Shown: piece by piece, positions 7,588-13,409 of the stretch | Position numbering within the stretch: position 1 is the stretch's first letter | How the letters are laid out: each line of letters begins with the position of its first letter | Assembly (NCBI GenBank): GCA_049790855.1 | Contig: JBAQZJ010000536.1 | Coordinates: 1 to 20,913, forward strand | DNA from: JACCRE01 sp049790855 | Lineage (GTDB): Bacteria > Planctomycetota > Planctomycetia > Planctomycetales > Planctomycetaceae | Length of the DNA stretch: 20,913 bases | Direction: 5' to 3' | Notes under the pieces: generated by a model | What the model was told of the DNA's origin: nothing | The model's input: only the letters and a program-made list of their open reading frames with translations | Database searches by the model: none | Made by a program: the position numbers and the translations under genes

Positions 7588-8085
7588 TCAGACCGCGCCG
7601 CGAACGTCGGCGGCGCGATCGGGCGGATCGGCCCCATCGTCGAAAAACTCCATCGAGGCCGAGTTGAGGCAGTAGCGCAATCCGGTGGGTGGCGGACCGT
7701 CTTCGAAGACATGACCTAAGTGGGCATCGCATCGCTTGCAGCGGATCTCGACGCGGACCCTGCCGTGCGACAAATCGGGAAGCGTCGCCACATGGTCCGA
7801 GTCGACCGGCTGAAAGAAGCTCGGCCAGCCGGTCCCGCTGTCGAACTTGTCCGACGAACGAAACAGCGGCAGCCCGCACAGCCGGCAGGCGTATTTCCCC
7901 TCTCGCTTATTGTCGAGCAGGTTTCCACAGAAGGCCCGCTCGGTGCCTTGGTGAAGGACGATCTGCCGCTCTTCGGGAGAAAGTCGGGCCGCCAGCGCTT
8001 CGATTTCTGCGGGCGTCAGCGGCGTGAGATCGTCGCCGGAAGCCGACCGGGCCGGACCATCGTTCGGGAAGTGATCGAGACTCAT
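7588..8085 (-). CDS. msrB: Peptide-methionine (R)-S-oxide reductase MsrB
   Basis: 165 residues. It reduces the R epimer of methionine sulfoxide in oxidised proteins, using thioredoxin to recycle. Visible family residues: two CxxC zinc pairs (CRLCG and CKRCDAHLGHVF), SGTGWPSFFQPV in the substrate region, the catalytic Cys in RYCLNSASMEF, and a possible resolving Cys in ERAFCGNLLD. There is no signal peptide, so it is cytosolic. Start at ATG 8085, with GGAGGA close upstream. This ATG overlaps the stop codon of msrA in the four bases ATGA (8082-8085), which indicates translational coupling in a two-gene operon. The trxB gene at 11124 could supply the reducing power through thioredoxin. Confidence 0.95.
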   Translation of the reverse strand: MSLDHFPNDGPARSASGDDLTPLTPAEIEALAARLSPEERQIVLHQGTERAFCGNLLDNKREGKYACRLCGLPLFRSSDKFDSGTGWPSFFQPVDSDHVATLPDLSHGRVRVEIRCKRCDAHLGHVFEDGPPPTGLRYCLNSASMEFFDDGADPPDRAADVRGAV

Positions 8086-8702
8086 GGAATCCTCCGAGAG
8101 GTCGTCGCCAGCCGGTCCGCAAAATGCTTGTTCAGTTTCGCCAGTTTGGGCGGCACGGTGCAGGCGATGTAAGGTTGGTCGGGATTCAGCGCGGCATAGT
8201 CCTGGTGGTAGGCTTCTGCTGGAAAGAACTCGTCCAACGGTTCAAGTCGCGTAGCGACCGGTCGGCCGAAGGTCTTCTCTGAGTTCAGTCGTTCGATGTA
8301 CGACGCGGCGACCTGCTTCTGGCGGTCGTCCGCGTAGAAAACGGCCGAACGATACTGCGTGCCGCGATCGGCCCCCTGCTGATTCAGTTGCGTCGGGTCA
8401 TGAGCTGCCGCGAAGAAGACTTTCAGCAGTTCCCCGTAAGTGATCTTTCGCGGATCGAACCGCACGCGAACGACCTCGGCATGGTCCGTACCGCCGCTGC
8501 AGACGGTGCGGTAATCGGCCGTTTCGGCCGTGCCTCCGGCGTAGCCGCTCGTCACGTCGAGCACGCCGTGAATGCGCCGCAAGACCGCCTCGACGCACCA
8601 GAAGCATCCTCCGGCGAGCACGGCCGACTGTTCGGCGTCGCCGTCGGCGGGTACGTCGATCGGCGAATCGGGGAACGCATTGACTTCGCTGCTCGGTTCC
8701 AT
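8082..8702 (-). CDS. msrA: Peptide-methionine (S)-S-oxide reductase MsrA
   Basis: 206 residues. It reduces the S epimer of methionine sulfoxide. The catalytic motif AGGCFWCVEAV is present near residue 36, followed by GVLDVTSGYAGGTA, YRTVCSGGTDHAEVV, FDPRKITYGELLKVFF, HDPTQLNQQGADRGTQYRSA and EAYHQDYAALNP, all standard for the family. A further Cys near the C-terminus (PYIACTVPPKL) may act as resolving Cys. The start is set at 8702 (MEPSSEVN) because GAGGAA precedes it at 8-base spacing; the frame extends up to 8780, but the upstream Met codons lack a ribosome-binding site. No signal peptide. It diverges from the HEAT-repeat gene across 122 bases and is coupled to msrB downstream. Confidence 0.95.
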   Translation of the reverse strand: MEPSSEVNAFPDSPIDVPADGDAEQSAVLAGGCFWCVEAVLRRIHGVLDVTSGYAGGTAETADYRTVCSGGTDHAEVVRVRFDPRKITYGELLKVFFAAAHDPTQLNQQGADRGTQYRSAVFYADDRQKQVAASYIERLNSEKTFGRPVATRLEPLDEFFPAEAYHQDYAALNPDQPYIACTVPPKLAKLNKHFADRLATTSRRIP

Positions 8703-8824
8703 CGGTCGGTTCCTCAATGATTCCATCATTGCCCATCGTGCGTCGCCGTGACATTCTAGGCAAGGCGTGTTTGAAGTCACGGCGTGAACGGCGACGCTTC
8801 GCGCCTAGGGGAACGGGCGGCGGA

Positions 8825-9631
8825 ATGATCTGCCGCAGGAGATCAGCCGTGAGGCAAGATTCGACGAGTCGACGATTATTGAGTCCCGTCGCCGCCGTTC
8901 TGGCGTCGCTGCTGACCTTTTCGGTCGCTTTCGCAGATCCGCCGCCGAGTCTCGCGGAGCCTGTTCCGACCGACAGCCCGCAATTTTCGGAGAATCTGGA
9001 TTTTCGGGGTCTCGAAGTGCCGGACCGGGTTCGATGGGTCCGCCAATGGCGAACCGCGTATGACGTGTCTTCCGACGTGAGACGCGCCCTTGTCAGCGCC
9101 GCACTCGAAGACGACTGCGAAGCGGTTCGCTACGAAGCGGTCGTGACCCTGTGGTGGCTGCTTGCCGAGAACGGAGCAGGGGTGGGCGTGGCGGTACCGA
9201 CGCAGACGATTTGTGACACGAGGCCGCGACGTTTGCTGGGCCGAGTGCTCTCGCGGATGTTCGGTATCACCCCCCGATCGAGACGCTGCTTTAGATGCGC
9301 ATCGCCGCCGGTGGCGTCAGGCGGTCTCCCTCCTGCGGTCACGACGCAATGTTGTGATGCAAAGACTCGCAACGCGCTTTCCGCAATCGCCACCGGTTGC
9401 GACCTGCACGGAAGCCTTTGCGAGCCGTCTCCGCGCGTTCGGGCGGCTGCGGCTGCGGCGCTGGCACTCTGCGAACGTGCCGGACCGTGTGCCCTCACGT
9501 CCCCGACGGTTCCTCCCCACGGAAAAAGTCAGGATCCCGGCAAGCACGGGCGCGACCGGCCCGACGGGTTCAAGATCGAGGAACCGCCCCCGCACTCGGG
9601 GGGATTTGAGCCGCTGGCATTCGTCGATTGA
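8825..9631 (+). CDS. Exported Cys-rich HEAT-repeat protein (planctomycete type)
   Basis: 268 residues from ATG 8825; a longer frame from 8717 would bury the signal peptide. The N-terminus has an Arg-rich start, then a hydrophobic stretch (LSPVAAVLASLLTFSVAFA) with cleavage before DPPPS. Two HEAT-like helical units are visible: SSDVRRALVSAALEDDCEAV with RYEAVVTLWWLLAENG (about 78-115), and CCDAKTRNALSAIATGCDLH with EPSPRVRAAAAAALALCERA (about 178-220). The pattern of a Cys pair, then 'TxxAL..iA...D..G...EPSPRVR.AAA.AL' recurs in planctomycete exported HEAT proteins that I recall; I cannot check this here. Up to nine Cys lie between and around the repeats, suggesting disulphides or metal binding. 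The middle (about 115-175) and the Pro/Gly-rich tail are low-complexity. Function unknown. Confidence 0.72.
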   Translation: MICRRRSAVRQDSTSRRLLSPVAAVLASLLTFSVAFADPPPSLAEPVPTDSPQFSENLDFRGLEVPDRVRWVRQWRTAYDVSSDVRRALVSAALEDDCEAVRYEAVVTLWWLLAENGAGVGVAVPTQTICDTRPRRLLGRVLSRMFGITPRSRRCFRCASPPVASGGLPPAVTTQCCDAKTRNALSAIATGCDLHGSLCEPSPRVRAAAAAALALCERAGPCALTSPTVPPHGKSQDPGKHGRDRPDGFKIEEPPPHSGGFEPLAFVD

Positions 9632-9674
9632 TACGCCCGTCCACTTCGTGGTGAAGGGGTAGGGCGATCGCCGG

Positions 9675-10478
9675 CTATTGATGCCCGTGCTGTTCCGTCG
9701 GGAACGCGCCGCTGCGAACGTCTTCGACGTAAGTTGCGGCGGCGTCGCGGATCACGTCGTGCAGGCCGGCGTATCGCTTGAGGAACTTCGGCGAGAAGCC
9801 GACCGTCATGCCCAGCATGTCGGGCGTCACGAGTACCTGCCCGTCACAATGCGGGCCGGCGCCGATACCGATCGTCGGAATCGACAAGCTCGCCGTGATT
9901 TCGGCCGCGACGTCTATCGGAATGAGTTCCAGCACGATCGCGAACGCACCAGCGTCGGCGGCGGCTTTTGCGTCGTCGAGCAACCGGTCACGATCCCGCT
10001 GCACCTTGTTCATCCCGCCGAGCACATGCACGCTCTGCGGTCGCAGACCGACGTGCGCCATCACCGGGATGTCAGCGGCGGTCAGCGCGGCGATCGTCTT
10101 GGCCTGTCCCACGCCTCCTTCGAGTTTCACGCAGGGAGCCAGCGTTTCCTTGAGGACGCGTCCCGCGTTCTCGACGGCCTGTTGCGGACTGACTTGGTAG
10201 CTGAGAAACGGAAGGTCGATGATGACGAGCGACCGCTTCGCCGCCCGGGCGACCATCTCGCCGTGATAGATCATCTCCTCCAGCGTGACGTGCAGTGTTG
10301 TGGGCTTACCCTGCACGACCATGCCCAAGGTGTCGCCGACGAGCAGTGCATCGGCGCCGGCCTCATCGAGGATGGCGGCCGTGGGAAAGTCGTAGGCGGT
10401 CAACACTGCCAGTTTTCGCCCCGCAGCCTTAGCAGAGGCAAATCTCGGAACCGTAATTCTTTCCAAAGGCTCGGGCAT
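9675..10478 (-). CDS. panB: 3-methyl-2-oxobutanoate hydroxymethyltransferase PanB
   Basis: 267 residues. It makes ketopantoate from 2-oxoisovalerate and methylene-tetrahydrofolate, the first committed step of pantothenate/CoA synthesis. Family motifs: LTAYDFPTAAILDEAGADAL, LVGDTLGMVVQG (Mg-binding Asp near 49), VIIDLPFLSYQ (second metal Asp near 88), VKLEGG, PVMAHVGLRPQSV, the catalytic-Glu segment LELIP and PTIGIGAGPHCDGQVLV. Length matches the usual 260-280. The start is set at ATG 10478 because GGAAGA sits 8 bases upstream; a GTG five codons further up (10493) overlaps that ribosome-binding site and is less likely. Cytosolic. No other pan genes are adjacent. It converges with the HEAT-repeat gene across 43 bases, and its promoter must lie in the long spacer to its right. 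Confidence 0.96.
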   Translation of the reverse strand: MPEPLERITVPRFASAKAAGRKLAVLTAYDFPTAAILDEAGADALLVGDTLGMVVQGKPTTLHVTLEEMIYHGEMVARAAKRSLVIIDLPFLSYQVSPQQAVENAGRVLKETLAPCVKLEGGVGQAKTIAALTAADIPVMAHVGLRPQSVHVLGGMNKVQRDRDRLLDDAKAAADAGAFAIVLELIPIDVAAEITASLSIPTIGIGAGPHCDGQVLVTPDMLGMTVGFSPKFLKRYAGLHDVIRDAAATYVEDVRSGAFPTEQHGHQ

Positions 10479-10587
10479 CGATCGATCTTCCACAGACGTT
10501 TGCGGCGCGTGCGAATTGTTGTTCGCTCAACCTCTCGGGTCCAACCAGCCATCAAATCGGAACAAACGACCATTAGGCAATCTACTA

Positions 10588-10681
10588 CGGCATTATTGCA
10601 ACACAGAAGCCGAATTCACCACTCCGTCGCAGGGAGTCAAAGTGGCTCGAGGAATGCCGTTGCGACACAAGGTGTTTTTTT
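10588..10681. repeat. Inverted-repeat region with alternative pairings, ending in T7
   Basis: CGGCATT (10588-10594) can pair with AATGCCG (10653-10659). An overlapping alternative is GCAAC (10598-10602) with GTTGC (10659-10663). Inside, ACTCC (10621-10625) pairs with GGAGT (10633-10637). A small ACAC/GTGT hairpin (10665-10675) runs into the T run at 10675-10681. Individually these are short; their density in an AT-rich gap is the reason to list them. Confidence 0.4.
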
Positions 10682-10690
10682 GATTGTACT

Positions 10691-10696
10691 TATAAA
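10691..10696 (+). promoter_or_regulatory. Possible -10 box for the small RNA candidate
   Basis: TATAAA lies about 7 bases before the first base of the long helix at 10701, which is where a transcript would be expected to start. No good -35 hexamer is found at 16-19 base spacing (the sequence there is CAAGGT-like), so the assignment is weak. Confidence 0.3.
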
Positions 10697-10700
10697 AACA

Positions 10701-10827
10701 GAGTGGCGGGCGGCCCAGTTCGGCATGGAAGGTGCGATAACAGAAAGGCACTGGCGGCGAGCGTTGGCCCGCACTCAGCCGTCGGTTTACAGAAAGCGCC
10801 CCGGTAACCCCGGGGCGCTTTCTTTTT
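10701..10827 (+). ncRNA. Candidate structured small RNA with intrinsic terminator
   Basis: The segment starts just after a TATAAA box. GAGTGGCGGGC (10701-10711) pairs with GCCCGCACTC (10767-10776), giving 10 base pairs with one bulged G. Inside, CCAG (10715-10718) pairs with CTGG (10751-10754), competing with GTGC (10732-10735) and GCAC (10748-10751). A short linker leads to a 13-bp perfect terminator stem and T5. The result is a rod-like molecule of about 125 bases. The terminator is on the plus strand and has no plus-strand protein gene upstream of it (panB is minus), so it most likely ends an RNA transcript. It does not show the conserved motifs I know for SRP RNA, RNase P RNA, tmRNA or 5S rRNA; a shortened 6S-like RNA cannot be excluded. 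No homology search was possible. Confidence 0.5.
10792..10827 (+). terminator. Strong Rho-independent terminator
   Basis: GAAAGCGCCCCGG (10792-10804) pairs perfectly with CCGGGGCGCTTTC (10810-10822) over a five-base loop (TAACC), followed by TTTTT (10823-10827). It is the best terminator in the window and lies about 300 bases before trxB, which it would not attenuate unless transcription starts upstream of it. Confidence 0.9.
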
Positions 10828-10956
10828 GCGCGCTACGCTCCAAGAGCCTCTCAATGCGTTCGGAACCCGCCGGTCATTCGATGGCGGACGGCGAAGCGGG
10901 GTCGGCCGTCTGTAAGAGCGAAGAACTCTCGCATGGCGTCGACGGTATTCGTGCAA

Positions 10957-10999
10957 GCGATCTGCTGCATCAGATTAGCGATCTGGCTGCGTCAGATTG
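10957..10999. repeat. Tandem pair of dyad-symmetric repeats upstream of trxB
   Basis: Two adjacent copies, 10957-10977 and 10978-10999, share GCGATCTG, a CTGC core and TCAGATT, differing by one inserted G and one A/G change. Each copy contains ATCTG and CAGAT as a 5-bp inverted repeat around a 6-7 base centre. The layout looks like a double operator for a dimeric regulator. Confidence 0.55.
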
Positions 11000-11060
11000 A
11001 CGGTCGCGCACGCCCGACGGTTGCCGCTCCTCCACGGCTCGGCTATCGTTCGCTGACTCT

Positions 11061-11102
11061 TCGTCGGTTCGTGTCGTCGGTTCGTGCCGGCGAAGCGAAC
11101 CG
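11061..11102 (+). repeat. Perfect 13-base tandem repeat and hairpin in the trxB leader
   Basis: TCGTCGGTTCGTG occurs twice in a row without mismatch (11061-11073, 11074-11086). CGGTTCG within either copy (11065-11071 or 11078-11084) can pair with CGAACCG (11096-11102), 10 bases before the trxB ribosome-binding site AGGAAG (11113-11118). Confidence 0.6.
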
Positions 11103-11123
11103 CCTTTGCAGCAGGAAGCCGAC

Positions 11124-12179
11124 GTGCCGGAGCGTGTTCTGATCATCGGCTCGGGGCCGGCGGGTTGGGCCGCCTCCATCTATGCCGCCCGCGCGAACCT
11201 CGAACCGCTGTGCATCGAGGGCGCTCAGACGCAGGAAAACTACATCCAGGGCACGCTGCCGCTCGGGCAACTGGCCCTGACGACCGAAGTCGAAAACTAT
11301 CCCGGTTTTCCTGCCGGCGAACTCGAGGCGTACCTGAGAACGGCGTTGTCGGACGACGAAATCGCGATGATGCCCGCCGCCGAGGACATGCATACGGTCA
11401 CCGGCCCGCAGTTGATGAATCTCATGCGGCGGCAGGCGAAGAACTTCGGTACCCGCGTGGTGACCGACGACGTCATATCGGTCGATCTCTCGAAGCGACC
11501 GTTCACCGCCAGAACGTTGGGCGGCGAAACCTACACCGCCCACAGCATCATCATCGCGACCGGGGCGCGGGCGAACTGGCTCGGCATCGATTCCGAGAAC
11601 GCGTACAAGAATCGCGGCGTCTCGGCCTGCGCCGTCTGCGATGGTGCGCTGCCCAGGTTCCGAAATCAGCCGGTGGTGGTCGTCGGTGGCGGCGATAGTG
11701 CGATGGAGGAGTCGCTGTATCTGACGAAATTCGCCTCGAAGGTCTACCTCGTTCACCGGCGACATGAGTTCCGCGCCAGCAAAATCATGGCCGAGCGTGC
11801 GCTCGCCAGCCCGAAAATCGAGGTCAAATGGAACCGGGCGGTTGACGAAGTGCTCGGCGAGGAGAAGGCCGGCGTCACCGGCGTGCGGCTGCGCAGCACC
11901 CTCGACGGCGACGACACGGAGGAATTGCCGGCGGCCGGATATTTCGCCGCGATCGGCCACACGCCGAACACCGACTTTCTCGGTGGACAGGTCCGGTTGA
12001 CCGAGAAAGGATACATCACCTGGGTCAAGCCGTTCCGGACGAACACGAGCGTCGAAGGCGTCTTTGCGGCAGGCGACGTCGCCGACGATTACTACCGTCA
12101 GGCGATCACTGCGGCAGGCAGCGGCTGCATGTCGGCGCTCGATGCCGAACGGTGGCTCGGCTCGCAGAATATCCATTGA
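11124..12179 (+). CDS. trxB: Thioredoxin-disulfide reductase TrxB with an inserted segment
   Basis: 351 residues. It transfers electrons from NADPH through FAD to thioredoxin. The start is set at GTG 11124, preceded by AGGAAG at 5-base spacing; an in-frame TTG at 11106 lies before that site. Motifs: FAD-binding VLIIGSGPAGWAASIYAARA (5-24), TTEVENYPGFP, the redox centre SACAVCDGALP (Cys169/Cys172), the NADPH-binding VVVVGGGDSAMEESLYL (184-200), VHRRHEFRA, YFAAIGHTPNT and the C-terminal FAD motif GVFAAGDVADDYYRQAITAA. The redox centre is CAVC where CATC is commoner. About 29 extra residues (64-92) lie between PGFP and GPQL, which are normally almost adjacent, making it longer than the usual 310-320. 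Cytosolic. First gene of a same-strand run with the M24 peptidase, bioF and the OleB-like gene; it likely recycles thioredoxin for MsrA/MsrB. Confidence 0.95.
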   Translation: MPERVLIIGSGPAGWAASIYAARANLEPLCIEGAQTQENYIQGTLPLGQLALTTEVENYPGFPAGELEAYLRTALSDDEIAMMPAAEDMHTVTGPQLMNLMRRQAKNFGTRVVTDDVISVDLSKRPFTARTLGGETYTAHSIIIATGARANWLGIDSENAYKNRGVSACAVCDGALPRFRNQPVVVVGGGDSAMEESLYLTKFASKVYLVHRRHEFRASKIMAERALASPKIEVKWNRAVDEVLGEEKAGVTGVRLRSTLDGDDTEELPAAGYFAAIGHTPNTDFLGGQVRLTEKGYITWVKPFRTNTSVEGVFAAGDVADDYYRQAITAAGSGCMSALDAERWLGSQNIH

Positions 12180-12227
12180 CCTGGTGGCAGCCGCTGGCGT
12201 GAGCCTGCGGGTCACTCGAAAACGAAT

Positions 12228-12249
12228 CCCGCCGCTCGCAACCGGCGGG
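12228..12249. other. Hairpin between trxB and the M24 peptidase gene
   Basis: CCCGCCG (12228-12234) pairs with CGGCGGG (12243-12249) over an eight-base loop. No T tract follows on the plus strand, so read-through from trxB is plausible. It lies just before the ribosome-binding site of the peptidase gene. Confidence 0.35.
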
Positions 12250-12263
12250 TCTCGCGAGGCGCA

Positions 12264-13409
12264 ATGATGTTGACCGAAGCCGGATGTCAGGCTCGACGGG
12301 AACGTCTCTGGCGGCAACTGCCCGATGCCGTCGAGTGGGTGCTGGTCGCTGATCCTCGACATGTCCACTACCTGTCGAACTTCTGGGTCCAGCCGCTGAG
12401 CTTCTCTTTTGGCGAGCGCGGTCTGCTGCTGCTCGATCGTTCGGGGCAGGCGACGCTTCTGGCCGACAATTTCACCCGCCGCAGCGCCGCCGCCGAGCCT
12501 TACGTCGACAGCGAACTGGTCGAGCAGTGGTACGACCATAAGCACTCGGTCGTAAACCGCGATCAAGCCCTGCTCGCCGCGTTGAGACAGGTCGCCGATG
12601 AACTGAAAGCACAGAAGGGCGTCGTCGAGGCGGAATGGCTGCCGCTCGGTGCCGCCGAGATCCTCGGACTGGGACGGTTCGACTCCTCGGGACCGGATCT
12701 CGGCGACATCATTCGCAAGCTTCGCCGGACGAAGGAAGTCGACGAGGTCGAGCTGATGCGGGCCTGCATGCGTGCGACCGAAGCCGGTCATCGCCGCGCC
12801 CGCGAGATCATCCGCCCGGGAATCACGGATCTCGACGTCTACCGTGAAGTGCAGTCGGCAGCGATCGCGGCAGCCGGCCGGCCGGCGATCGTCTACGGCG
12901 ACTTCCGAGCGAACAACGCCGAGACGCCGAAAGCCGGCGGCCTGCCGGTCGGGCAGACGCTTCAGAACGGCGACCTGTTCGTGCTGGATTACTCGGTGAT
13001 GCTCGACGGCTATCGCAGCGATTTCACGAACACCTACGCCGTCGGCGAACCGTCTGTCGAACAACGGAAGCTGTTCGACGCCTGTGCGTCGGCCCTGGAA
13101 CGCGGCGTCTCGGTTCTTGAGGCCGGCATCGCCGCCGCTGAGGTCTACCGCGAGGTCTCGTCCGTGCTGGAACAGGCCGGTTACGGTCGTCTGGCGCATC
13201 ACGCCGGGCACGGTCTGGGCCTGGCTCACCCCGAGCCGCCGATTCTCGTGCCCGACAGCATCGACACGCTTCAAGCGGGCGACGTCGTCACGATCGAGCC
13301 GGGAGCCTACATCGACGGGGTCGGCGGCGTTCGCGTCGAGCATAATCTGCTCGTGACGACCACCGGTTGCGAACGGCTGAACAATCACGTCGTCGCTCTG
13401 ACGGAATGA
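12264..13409 (+). CDS. M24 family metallopeptidase (Xaa-Pro aminopeptidase-like)
   Basis: 381 residues. ATG 12264 (a second ATG follows directly) has GAGG about 5 bases upstream. The N-terminal creatinase-like domain (about 1-155) contains VLVADPRHVHYLSNFWVQPL. The pita-bread catalytic domain (about 160-381) has the five metal ligands: Asp242 in FVLDYSVMLDGYRSDFTNTY, Asp253 in the same segment, His316 in HHAGHGLGLAHPEPP, Glu345 in VVTIEPGAYI and Glu359 in GGVRVEHNLLVT. The first ligand motif reads DYS instead of the common DxG. Family members remove N-terminal residues before proline using Mn or Co; the substrate here is inferred only. Cytosolic. Its stop overlaps the bioF start by four bases (ATGA, 13406-13409), so the two are translationally coupled. 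A connection with biotin synthesis is not expected, so the pairing is probably just operon packing. Confidence 0.92.
   Translation: MMLTEAGCQARRERLWRQLPDAVEWVLVADPRHVHYLSNFWVQPLSFSFGERGLLLLDRSGQATLLADNFTRRSAAAEPYVDSELVEQWYDHKHSVVNRDQALLAALRQVADELKAQKGVVEAEWLPLGAAEILGLGRFDSSGPDLGDIIRKLRRTKEVDEVELMRACMRATEAGHRRAREIIRPGITDLDVYREVQSAAIAAAGRPAIVYGDFRANNAETPKAGGLPVGQTLQNGDLFVLDYSVMLDGYRSDFTNTYAVGEPSVEQRKLFDACASALERGVSVLEAGIAAAEVYREVSSVLEQAGYGRLAHHAGHGLGLAHPEPPILVPDSIDTLQAGDVVTIEPGAYIDGVGGVRVEHNLLVTTTGCERLNNHVVALTE

Larger units (their letters stand above)
10479..11123. other. Long non-coding interval between panB and trxB
   Basis: These 645 bases contain no convincing protein gene. About 10550-10700 is clearly AT-richer than the rest of the window. 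In order it holds an inverted-repeat region ending in seven Ts (10588-10681), a TATAAA box (10691), a structured RNA-like segment with a strong plus-strand terminator (10701-10827), a weak possible small reading frame (10854-11000), a tandem dyad pair (10957-10999), a perfect 13-base tandem repeat with a hairpin (11061-11102) and the ribosome-binding site of trxB (11113-11118). The panB promoter (minus strand) and the trxB promoter (plus strand) should also be here, but I cannot place either with confidence. Confidence 0.75.

Noticed and set aside
10701..10827. Known housekeeping RNA (SRP, RNase P, tmRNA, 5S rRNA)
   Set aside because: A stretch resembling GGTGCGATAA hinted at RNase P, but the conserved P4 segments are absent; no SRP GGAA-loop core, tmRNA tag region or 5S core was found.
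9678..11000. A plus-strand frame running across panB and the whole intergenic interval
   Set aside because: It reads antisense through panB and straight through the perfect terminator at 10792-10827; only its last 48 codons are kept as a weak finding.
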